A stretch of 64,000 bases of DNA from Actinomycetes bacterium (lineage in GTDB: Bacteria > Actinomycetota > Acidimicrobiia > Acidimicrobiales > RAAP-2): positions 1 through 64,000 of the forward strand of contig JAKATH010000003.1 of NCBI GenBank assembly GCA_021828055.1. Direction: 5' to 3'. This document shows, one piece after another, positions 9,803 through 17,698 of the stretch. Positions within the stretch are counted from its first letter, which is position 1, and each line of letters starts with the position of its first letter. The position numbers and the translations under genes are program-made. The notes beneath the pieces were generated by a model. It did no database searches. It saw nothing but the letters and a program-made list of their open reading frames with translations, and had not been told where the DNA came from.

Positions 9803-10861
9803 ATGCCTGACGAAGCCATCACCAGCGCCATCGCCAACTGGGGGCCGCGCTTCACTGCCCAGGGTGTCGACCCGAACGACTTCGCGAGGGTCACGTCGCC
9901 GCTCGAGCATTGGGAGGACTGGCTGGACGCGTGGTGCGACAACGCAGAGGTCCACGCGGGTGTTGCACGCGAGGCGGAGGAGGCCGGGCACCCGCGCACC
10001 GCCGGCGAGGCGTGGGTGCGGGCGGCGCTCAGCTACCACTTCGCGAAGTTCGTGTGGCTGCTGGACCTCGAACGTCACCGCTCGGTGTCGGACAAAGCCG
10101 TCGAGGCCCACGCCAGGGGCCTTCGGCTGCTCGATCCCACGTTCGAACGGGTGGAAGTCCCCTTCGAGGACGCGACCATCTACGGCAACCTCCGACGTCC
10201 ACCAGGCGAGACGCGACCGCCCCTCGTGCTGCTCCTCCCGGGACTCGACTCGACGAAGGAGGAGTTCTTCCACGTCGAGGACGTCTACCTGCGCCGCGGG
10301 ATGGCGACCTTCTCGATGGACGGCCCGGGCCAGGGGGAGACCGGCTACACGACCGTGATCCGCCACGACTACGAGGTGGCGGTGGCGGCGGTGCTCGACG
10401 CGCTCTCGGCCCGTGACGACCTCGACGTTGCGAGGGTCGGGGCGCTCGGCGTCAGCCTCGGGGGGTACTACGGGGTGCGCGCCGCCGCCTTCGAGCCGCG
10501 CCTGGTCGCGGCGGTCGTCGCCGGCGGCCCGTACGACTACGGGGAGATCGTGCCGAAGCGCCCGCCCAACTCGCGCGCGGCCTTCATGCACCACAGCGGT
10601 GCGTCGACCGAGGAGGAGACGTTCGCCAACGCACGGAAGATCTCGCTGGCGGGAGTCGCCGAGAAGGTTCGCCAGCCCCTCCTCGTGGTGTTCGGCAAGC
10701 AGGACCGGCTCGTGCCCTGGGAGCAGGCGGCGCGGGTCGCAGAGGAGGCGCCGAGCTCGACGCTGTGGATGTTCGACGACGGCAACCACGTCTGCATGAA
10801 CATCACCTACCGGTGGCGTCCCCAGGCGGCGGACTGGCTCGGGGAGAAGCTCGGCGCGTGA
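9803..10861 (+). CDS. Alpha/beta hydrolase, FrsA / 2,6-dihydropseudooxynicotine hydrolase-like (paralogue 1)
   Basis: LVLLLPGLDSTKEEFFHVEDVYLRRGMATFSMDGPGQGETGY, nucleophile elbow GVSLGGYYGVRAA, HVCMN. Confidence 0.88.
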   Translation: MPDEAITSAIANWGPRFTAQGVDPNDFARVTSPLEHWEDWLDAWCDNAEVHAGVAREAEEAGHPRTAGEAWVRAALSYHFAKFVWLLDLERHRSVSDKAVEAHARGLRLLDPTFERVEVPFEDATIYGNLRRPPGETRPPLVLLLPGLDSTKEEFFHVEDVYLRRGMATFSMDGPGQGETGYTTVIRHDYEVAVAAVLDALSARDDLDVARVGALGVSLGGYYGVRAAAFEPRLVAAVVAGGPYDYGEIVPKRPPNSRAAFMHHSGASTEEETFANARKISLAGVAEKVRQPLLVVFGKQDRLVPWEQAARVAEEAPSSTLWMFDDGNHVCMNITYRWRPQAADWLGEKLGA

Positions 10862-10957
10862 GGAGGCGGCCGGCCCGCGGGCCTGCGCGCCGGGCGGGCC
10901 GCGAGCGGTCCGGAGGACCCGCGGGGCAAGGTGGGCGAGCTCGCCTGGCATGCTGAC

Positions 10958-10999
10958 CCAATCACGCGGCACCAATCACGCGTCCCCAATAGACGCGAG
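10958..10999. promoter_or_regulatory. Three direct repeats, exact 14-bp period: CCAATCACGCGGCA / CCAATCACGCGTCC / CCAATAGACGCGAG
   Basis: CCAAT cores at 10958, 10972, 10986; upstream of the hydrolase at 11071. Confidence 0.7.
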
Positions 11000-11070
11000 G
11001 GTTAGGCTTGGTGAGCACGCGCAGGGAGGAGTGGCCGTCCGAATGAGCCCGTCCGTCGAGAGGCTTCCAC

Positions 11071-12051
11071 GTGGCGACTGTCCGCACGCCAGGCGGACGG
11101 CCGGCCGGCGGCCCGCGGCACGGACCAGGCCCTGAGCCGGTGACCTCGAAGCCCTGGCACTCGGGCGAGCCCGTCATGGTCGAAGAGGTCGCCGGATCCG
11201 CACGCCCGGCGGCGTACTTTCTCGCAGAGACGCGAGACGGCCTGTACACGCCCTACGTCGTGCGCACGCCTGGCGACGACGGGCGGTACCCCTTCGTCTT
11301 CCTCGCGTACGGGAACGGCGGCGGGGGGATCGACTGGCTCCGCACCTGGGTGCACACGCGCCCGTACATCGCCGAGCGCCTGCTCGAAGCCGGGTACGCG
11401 TGCGGGTGGGGCCGGTACCGCACGGAGGTCGACCTCGGCTTCAACCTGGGCGGCCCGCTCGAGATCGACGGACGCCAGGGCATGGAGGTCATGAACCGGT
11501 CGCCTCTCGAATTCGAAGACGAGCTCGCGATCTTGGAGCACGTGCGCCGCCACCCGCAGGTCGACGGCGCCCGCCTCGGCCATGTCGGGGTGAGCCATGC
11601 CGGCGAGATGCTCTTCAAGCTCGCCTCCCGGTACCCCGGGACCGTCAAGGCCGGGGTGGCCTGCGAGCCTGCGAACCACGAGTTCCTCGACCTGCGGCTC
11701 GACGACGTGGCTCCGGTCGATCCGAGGACCGGCCTGCGCAGCATCGAGGAGCTGCAGCTGCAGGACCCCGCGTGGGTGCGATCCCGCGTCAACCTCCCTC
11801 TCGTCAACGAGCGCGTCGCCCCGATCGACGTGCCGATCTTGGTGATGGGGAGGGATCCCGACCACCTCCAGGGCGTGTTCCAGGTGAGCTTCGAGCTTCT
11901 CGTCGCGCACGGGAAGGACGCCCAGTGGGTGTCCTGGGACCATCCGCTGCACGGCTACATCTTCCCGATCGCGGCCGACGGGGGCCCTGACGCCGTCCAG
12001 GTGCACGCCGTCGACGCCATCGTCGCGTTCCTCGAGCGCACCCTGATTTGA
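11071..12051 (+). CDS. Alpha/beta hydrolase (dienelactone hydrolase/prolyl-oligopeptidase-like)
   Basis: Nucleophile motif GVSHAGEMLF, YPFVFLAYGNGGGG, DVPILVMGRDPDHLQ. Confidence 0.75.
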   Translation: MATVRTPGGRPAGGPRHGPGPEPVTSKPWHSGEPVMVEEVAGSARPAAYFLAETRDGLYTPYVVRTPGDDGRYPFVFLAYGNGGGGIDWLRTWVHTRPYIAERLLEAGYACGWGRYRTEVDLGFNLGGPLEIDGRQGMEVMNRSPLEFEDELAILEHVRRHPQVDGARLGHVGVSHAGEMLFKLASRYPGTVKAGVACEPANHEFLDLRLDDVAPVDPRTGLRSIEELQLQDPAWVRSRVNLPLVNERVAPIDVPILVMGRDPDHLQGVFQVSFELLVAHGKDAQWVSWDHPLHGYIFPIAADGGPDAVQVHAVDAIVAFLERTLI

Positions 12052-12082
12052 GGTGCGCAGCCGTGCTCGAGGAGCTCCTTGC

Positions 12083-12598
12083 GTGACCGGCCTCGTCCGG
12101 GCGAGCGTGCCGGCTCCCGGACCGCCCGCAGCGGGCGACCCGGCGCCGGACTTCACGCTGCGGCACACCTTCGACGACGACGTGAACCTGCGTGCGACGC
12201 TGCGCCGTGGACCGGTCGCGCTGGCCTTCTACGTGTTCGACTTCGGCCACGTATGAAGGAACGAACTGTCCCAGTTGGGACGACGCAGCAAGGAGATCGC
12301 GGAGCTGGGCGCGAGCATCCTCGCGATCGCCGTCACCGCGACGTTCTCGCAGCAGGCGTTCGCCTCCTCTCTCGGCGTGGACTTCCCGCTCCTGTCGGAT
12401 TGGGACCGCGTGGCCTGCGACGCCTACGGCGTCCGGTACGACAGCTGGAAGGGCCACAGCGGCCTGGCCAAGCGATCGGTCTTCCTCGTCGACACCGACG
12501 CGGTCGTCCGCTACCGCTGGGTGACCGAGGACGCCGCCGTCGTCCCCGACCTCGACGCGGTCGTGAGTGCCCTCGGCACGGTCTGCGGCCGCGGGTGA
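12083..12598 (+). CDS. Putative selenocysteine-containing peroxiredoxin (AhpC/TSA); UGA at 12254-12256 read as Sec
   Basis: GTG start with GAGGAG 8 nt upstream. In-frame translation VTGLVRASVPAPGPPAAGDPAPDFTLRHTFDDDVNLRATLRRGPVALAFYVFDFGHV-U-RNELSQLGRRSKEIAELGASILAIAVTATFSQQAFASSLGVDFPLLSDWDRVACDAYGVRYDSWKGHSGLAKRSVFLVDTDAVVRYRWV... The peroxiredoxin fold continues on both sides of the TGA, which sits at the peroxidatic-Cys position. Confidence 0.7.
12268..12281 (+). promoter_or_regulatory. Candidate bacterial SECIS hairpin GUCCC-AGUU-GGGAC
   Basis: Perfect 5-bp stem (plus a possible U-G pair 12267/12282) with a GU-containing apical loop at 12273-12276, 16-19 nt after the UGA. Confidence 0.5.
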
Positions 12599-12641
12599 CC
12601 GGACGACCCATCGCGGCGGCCGGCGACGGCGGCCGGCGCCG

Positions 12642-13391
12642 ATGACCCCCGGCGTGTTCGTGGCGGTGCTCGGTGCCGGAGTGGCGGCGGGCACCGTCAA
12701 CACGGTGGTGGGATCCGGGACGCTCATCACGTTCCCCGTCCTCCTGGCGTTGGGCGTCCCACCGCTGACGGCGAACGTGTCCAACACCATCGGCCTCGCG
12801 CCAGGCGGGATCAGTGGGGCAGTGGGCTACCGTCACCAGCTCGCAGGCCAGCGGGGCCGCGCTGCGACGCTTGCGGTCGTCGCCCTGGTGGGCGGGCTCC
12901 TCGGGGCCGTCCTGCTGCTCACGCTCCCGTCTTCGGTGTTCAAGCGAGCGCTGCCGGGGCTCATCCTCGCCGCCTGCGTGCTCGTGCTCCTCCAGCCGTT
13001 GAGCCGGCGAGTCGCTTCCAGGTGGCGGACTGCTTCGGGGAAGGGCGGCTGGGGCTTGCGCGGCGGGACCCTGGCGGTCGCGGTCTACGGGGGCTACTTC
13101 GGCGCCGCGCAGGGCGTGATCCTCATGTCGATCCTGCCGATGGCGTTCCACGACGGGCTCCAGCGCCTCAACGCCCTGAAGAACGTCCTCGCGATGGCCG
13201 CCAACCTGGCGGCCGCGATCGTCTTCCTCGTCGCCGCGCCGGTCTCCTGGCCGGCTGCCGCCGCCGTCGCCGCCGGGTCGATCGTGGGGGGCCAGGTCGG
13301 GGCCCGGGTGGGGATGCGGCTGTCGCCCGGCGTGCTGCGCGGGGTCATCGTGGCCGTCGGCGTCGCCGCTGCGCTGCGGCTGCTCGTGTGA
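12642..13391 (+). CDS. Sulfite exporter TauE/SafE family membrane protein
   Basis: Multiple hydrophobic segments; GAGVAAGTVNTVVGSGTLITFPVLLALGVPPLTANVSNTIGLAPG. Confidence 0.9.
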   Translation: MTPGVFVAVLGAGVAAGTVNTVVGSGTLITFPVLLALGVPPLTANVSNTIGLAPGGISGAVGYRHQLAGQRGRAATLAVVALVGGLLGAVLLLTLPSSVFKRALPGLILAACVLVLLQPLSRRVASRWRTASGKGGWGLRGGTLAVAVYGGYFGAAQGVILMSILPMAFHDGLQRLNALKNVLAMAANLAAAIVFLVAAPVSWPAAAAVAAGSIVGGQVGARVGMRLSPGVLRGVIVAVGVAAALRLLV

Positions 13392-13441
13392 GCCGCGCCG
13401 GGCGAGCGCGAGGCACGACGTGGTGACCGCCCCGCCGCCTA

Positions 13442-13455
13442 TTGACTCACGTCAA
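13442..13455. promoter_or_regulatory. Palindrome TTGAC-TCAC-GTCAA upstream of the GntR gene
   Basis: Perfect 5-bp arms, about 105 bp before the GntR start. Confidence 0.4.
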
Positions 13456-13560
13456 ATTGCCCGGGAACGTCGCCGCCTGCCGCCCCGTCCCGGTCGTCAG
13501 TTAGGCTCGGGCGACGGCGATCGACGTGGTGTCGACGTGGTGGAGTCAACGGGAGGACGA

Positions 13561-14310
13561 ATGCGCCGACGGTCCAACGACGGCCCGTCGCCCGTGGCCG
13601 GCGGCGGGCTCGCCGACGGCACGGACAGTCCTCGGCAGTTGCTCTCCCACGACCGGGTGTTCCTGACCCTGCAGCAGGGCATCGCGAGCGGGTACCTGGT
13701 CGGCGGCACCCGCTTGGTGCAACCCCGCATCGCCGAGGCGTTGGGAGTGAGCCGGACCCCGGTGCGCGAGGCGCTGCGCCGGCTGGCGGCCGAGGGGTTC
13801 GTGCAGATGGACGCCCACGGCTGCGCCGTGGTGCACGAGCTGAGCCGCAGCGAGCTCGTGGAGGTGTACGAGCTGCGCAAGGTGCTCGAGCCGATGGCGG
13901 TCGTCCAAGCGGCCAAGGAGGCGAGCCCGGCGAGCCTCGTCGAAGCGGTGGAGCTGGTCACGGCGATGCAGCACGTCGAGAAGGCCGGCGAGTGGGTGCG
14001 GACCAACACGCGGTTTCACAGCGTGATCGAGCGGGCGTCGGGCAACCGCCGGCTGGCCAGCGTCCTGCGCCAGCTCCATGGGCTCTCGTCCCTCTACGTC
14101 TCCCACTCGCTCCTCTCGGAGCCGAGCCGCTTCGAGCGCGGGAACGCCGAGCACGCGGAGATCCTGGAGGCGGTCATCACCGGGGACACCGATGCCGCCG
14201 TGGACGCCGTGCTGCGCCACCTGGACGGCACCCTGCGGACGCTGCTCGAGGTGCGCGAGCTCGACGTCGCCCTGCCGCCCGGCCACACCGGCCGGTGGTG
14301 GGGCCGCTGA
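13561..14310 (+). CDS. GntR family regulator with FCD domain
   Basis: wHTH LVQPRIAEALGVSRTPVREALRRLAAEGFV, then VYELRKVLEPMAVVQAA and NTRFHSVIERASGN (FCD). Confidence 0.95.
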   Translation: MRRRSNDGPSPVAGGGLADGTDSPRQLLSHDRVFLTLQQGIASGYLVGGTRLVQPRIAEALGVSRTPVREALRRLAAEGFVQMDAHGCAVVHELSRSELVEVYELRKVLEPMAVVQAAKEASPASLVEAVELVTAMQHVEKAGEWVRTNTRFHSVIERASGNRRLASVLRQLHGLSSLYVSHSLLSEPSRFERGNAEHAEILEAVITGDTDAAVDAVLRHLDGTLRTLLEVRELDVALPPGHTGRWWGR

Positions 14311-14452
14311 GCGCGCCGCACCTGCACCCCTCAGGCTGCGCTGCACCGGCGCCCGACGTGCGTGCGCGCCGTACGCGCTGCCCTGGCACGGCCGTTGCGC
14401 AGTTCGCGCCCGATCTCCTGCCGGACGAGCCGGCTGCGGGGGCGGGAGCAAG

Positions 14453-14480
14453 TGATTGGCTGAGCCGTATTGGCCTTGGC
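14453..14480. promoter_or_regulatory. Two direct repeats, 14-bp period (TGATTGGCTGAGCCG / TATTGGCC)
   Basis: ATTGG cores at 14455 and 14469; reverse-complement orientation of the 10958 array. Confidence 0.5.
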
Positions 14481-14633
14481 GAGAGTCAAGTGATGATGAT
14501 AAGGTGCAATGGCCACCACATCGGGCGGTACGACCCGGACGACCCCGGACGGTGACCCTCGCGAGGAGAGGACCGCTGCCCGCGTACGCGCACGGTGTCG
14601 TGTCGCACCGACGACGAGACGACGGAGGTCCGC

Positions 14634-15863
14634 ATGGTCGAGCTCCCACAAGAGCCATGGCACACCGATCGGTGGTTCACGAGCCCGTGGAACCATGACG
14701 CCGAGGTGGCGGGCGGCTTCCGGTTCAACCGGAGTCTCCAGATCCACGACGTCACCCTGCGCGACGGCGAGCAGCAGGCAGGGGTCGTCTTCACCGCCGC
14801 CGACAAGGTGCGCATCGCCGAGGCGCTCGCGGACGCCGGCGTGCACCGCATCGAGGCCGGCCTGCCGGCGGTGTCCGACGACGACCGCCGGGCCGTCGCC
14901 GAGATCGTCAAGCTCAGCCTGCCGGCGGAGATCTACGCCTTCTCCCGGTGCACGGTCGACGACATCAAGCTGGCGATCGACTGCGGCGTGACCGGCGTCG
15001 TCACCGAGGTGCCCTCCAGCAGGCACCTGATCGAGCTCGGCTACCGGTGGAGCGTGGAGCGGGCAGTCGAGCTGTCCGTCGAGGCCACCCGCTACGCCGC
15101 TGAGCAGGGGCTCAAGGTGTCCTTCTTCCCCATCGACGCCACCCGGGCGTCGGTGGCCGACTACCTCGACCTGGTGGCCAAGGTCGCCGCCGACGGCCAC
15201 CTCGACGGCCTCGGCCTCGTCGACACCTTCGGGGTGCTCACGCCGCACGCCGTCGAGCGGTTCGTGAACGTGAGCCGCGAGCGGCTGCACGTGCCGGTGG
15301 AGACCCACTTCCACATGGACTACGGCCTGGGCGTGGCCAACAGCGTGATCGCCGCCGCCGCCGGGGCCGACGTGATCCAGACCACGGTGTCGGGATTGGG
15401 CGAGCGCGCCGGCAACACCCCCCTCGAAGAGACCGTGATGACCCTCTTGACCCTCTACAACCAGGACATCGGCGTGAAGACGGAGGCCCTGACCCCGCTC
15501 GCCCGCCTCGTGAACTCGATCGCCGGTGTCGACCAGCCGTCGAACCGCGCGGTCACCGGCAGCCGCCTGTTCGACGTCGAGTCGGGCATCATCTCGACCT
15601 GGGTCCGCAACGTCCGCGACACGGCGCTCACCGAGGCGTTCCCCTACGTCCCCTCGCTCGTCGGCCAGGACGGTCCGCGCCTGGTGCTGGGGAAGGGAAG
15701 CGGGGCGCCCAACGTGGCCGAGGCGCTGGAGCGCCTGGGCCTCCAGGCCGACGACGCGCAGCAGGCGGAGATCCTCCAGCGGGTGAAGCGCCGGTCGCTG
15801 GTGCTCCACGGCCTGCTCGACGACAGCGACGTGAAGGCGATCGCAGAGGAGGTCATCGGCTGA
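14634..15863 (+). CDS. HMGL-like / homocitrate-isopropylmalate synthase-family protein
   Basis: IHDVTLRDGEQQAGVVFT, HxH ligand motif ETHFHMDYGLGVAN, GLGERAGNTPLEE. Confidence 0.93.
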   Translation: MVELPQEPWHTDRWFTSPWNHDAEVAGGFRFNRSLQIHDVTLRDGEQQAGVVFTAADKVRIAEALADAGVHRIEAGLPAVSDDDRRAVAEIVKLSLPAEIYAFSRCTVDDIKLAIDCGVTGVVTEVPSSRHLIELGYRWSVERAVELSVEATRYAAEQGLKVSFFPIDATRASVADYLDLVAKVAADGHLDGLGLVDTFGVLTPHAVERFVNVSRERLHVPVETHFHMDYGLGVANSVIAAAAGADVIQTTVSGLGERAGNTPLEETVMTLLTLYNQDIGVKTEALTPLARLVNSIAGVDQPSNRAVTGSRLFDVESGIISTWVRNVRDTALTEAFPYVPSLVGQDGPRLVLGKGSGAPNVAEALERLGLQADDAQQAEILQRVKRRSLVLHGLLDDSDVKAIAEEVIG

Positions 15864-15981
15864 CCTTCTGGTCGGCCGGGGTCACGGCGGCCGCCGGGTG
15901 CACGCACCTCGCGCGCCGGCCGCGCCGGCGAGCCAGGTCTACAGTGTCGTGCTCAACGTGGAAAGGATGTGACGCAATCCG

Positions 15982-17217
15982 ATGGCTTCTTTTGGCGCCG
16001 TTGGCATGGACTGGCAGGAGCGCATCAACTGGCCCCGCATGCGGGCGTACCGCCTCGAGCGGGCGCGCGCGGCGATGCGTCGGCACGAGCTCGGGGCGCT
16101 GCTGTGCATGTACGACGAGAACGTTCGCTACGTCACCTCGACGCTCACCCCTGGCTGGAACCGGTTGAAGCCGGGCCTGCGCTACGCGGTGCTGGTGGAG
16201 GGTCGAGAGCCCATCCTTTTCGAGCAGGGCGACATCGGCATCCACGTGAGAAAGCATTCGCCGTGGCTCCGCCCGGAGAACGTGCGCCACTCGTTCTCCT
16301 GGATCAAAGGCGCGGCCGGGCCGGCGTCGGAGTCGCAGGTGACCAAGTTCACCAACGCCCTCCTGGAGGCGCTCGAGGAGGCTGGGGTGAAGGACCAGCC
16401 GCTCGGCGTGGACTTCATCGACATCAACATGATCCGAGCCTTCGACCGCGCGGGGATCCACTGGACCGACGGCATGACCCCGATGGTCGAGGCTCGCTCG
16501 GTGAAGAACGTGGACGAGCAGGAGGCGATGCGCATCGTCGGCGCCATCGGCGACGCGCTGCACTACGAGTTCTCCAAGTTCATGAAGCCCGGCCTCACCG
16601 AGAACCAGGTCACGGCCTTCGGCATGAAGTACCTCTACGACATCCCGGGCATGGAGGACGTGGAGGACGTGATCGTCTCCTCCGGCCCGAACGCCTGGCC
16701 CAACTGGCGCAACTTCTCCGACCGCATCATCCGTCCGGGAGAGCTCGTGATCGTGGACCTGGCCGCGCTCACCTGGAACGGCTTCAAGTCGTGCTACTAC
16801 CGGACCTTCTGCGTCGGCGGGAAGCCGACCGACGAGCACCGGCGGTACTACGACACCGCGCTCGAGTGGCTGTACGACTCGATCGACGCGGTGAAGGCCG
16901 GCGCGACGACGAAGGACATCGCCTCCAAGTGGCCGTCGGCGATGGAGACGTGGGGCTACGAGGACGAGGACGAGGCGGCGGCCAACCTGTGGGGGCACGG
17001 GCTCGGCCTCGCCCAGTACGACATGCCGGTCATCTCGCGGATCTGGTCGCTCGACTACCCGCAGAGAATCGAGCCCGGCATGGTCTTCGCGCTCGAGACC
17101 CAGCACGGCAAGGTCCACGAGTTCGGCGTGCGGATCGAGGAGATGCTCATCGTCCACGAAGACCGGACCGAGCTGATCTCGAGCTTCCCGGTCCAGGAGA
17201 TCACCCTTGCCGGGTGA
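15982..17217 (+). CDS. M24-family 'pita-bread' protein, creatinase/Xaa-Pro-aminopeptidase-like, with an altered metal site
   Basis: VIVDLAALTWNGFKSCYYRTFCVGGKPTD; LWGHGLGLAQYDMPVI; IEPGMVFALETQHG; GVRIEEMLIV. Confidence 0.9.
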   Translation: MASFGAVGMDWQERINWPRMRAYRLERARAAMRRHELGALLCMYDENVRYVTSTLTPGWNRLKPGLRYAVLVEGREPILFEQGDIGIHVRKHSPWLRPENVRHSFSWIKGAAGPASESQVTKFTNALLEALEEAGVKDQPLGVDFIDINMIRAFDRAGIHWTDGMTPMVEARSVKNVDEQEAMRIVGAIGDALHYEFSKFMKPGLTENQVTAFGMKYLYDIPGMEDVEDVIVSSGPNAWPNWRNFSDRIIRPGELVIVDLAALTWNGFKSCYYRTFCVGGKPTDEHRRYYDTALEWLYDSIDAVKAGATTKDIASKWPSAMETWGYEDEDEAAANLWGHGLGLAQYDMPVISRIWSLDYPQRIEPGMVFALETQHGKVHEFGVRIEEMLIVHEDRTELISSFPVQEITLAG

Positions 17218-17662
17218 CGCCTGGGCGATCTCGCTCGCCCAGGCTTCCACGGTGGTCGACGGCGCGCTCCGCCACGGCGAGGAACGGGGCATGGCGCCGC
17301 TGACGGTGGTGGTCCTCGACCCCGGCGGCTACGTGGTCGCCGCCAAGCGGTCCGACGGATCGGCGATCATGCGCGTCGACGTGGCGATCGCCAAGGCGTG
17401 GGGAGCGCTGGCGATGGGTTGGCCGGCGCACGAGCACGTCGCACGGGCCGGACGGATGCCGGAGTTCTTCGCCGCGCTGGGCACGTTGTCGGGAGGCCGG
17501 ATGCTGCCGGTGGCCGGCGGCGTGCCCATCCGTCGCCCTCCCGGATCGGTGATCGGCGCCGTCGGCGTCTCGGGGGACACCTCCGAGAACGACGAGGCGT
17601 GCGCGGTGGCCGGCATCGAGGCGGCCGGGCTCACAGCCTGGCTCGACGTGCCCGCCGGCTGA
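17207..17662 (+). CDS. GlcG/HbpS (DUF336) family heme-binding-like protein
   Basis: MAPLTVVVLDPGGYVVAAKRSDG...GGVPIRRPPGSVIGAVGVSGDTSENDEACAVAGIEAAG. Confidence 0.9.
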   Translation: MPGDAWAISLAQASTVVDGALRHGEERGMAPLTVVVLDPGGYVVAAKRSDGSAIMRVDVAIAKAWGALAMGWPAHEHVARAGRMPEFFAALGTLSGGRMLPVAGGVPIRRPPGSVIGAVGVSGDTSENDEACAVAGIEAAGLTAWLDVPAG

Positions 17663-17698
17663 GCCGAGAGGGGACGCGTTCCGCCGAGCACGGGAGCG

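Noticed and set aside
12254-12256. Simple nonsense mutation or sequencing error in the peroxiredoxin gene
   Set aside because: Not fully excluded, since a Cys codon to TGA is one change. Set aside because the stop is UGA at exactly the catalytic position, both flanks are intact and a SECIS-like hairpin follows; selAB/C/D presence would decide.
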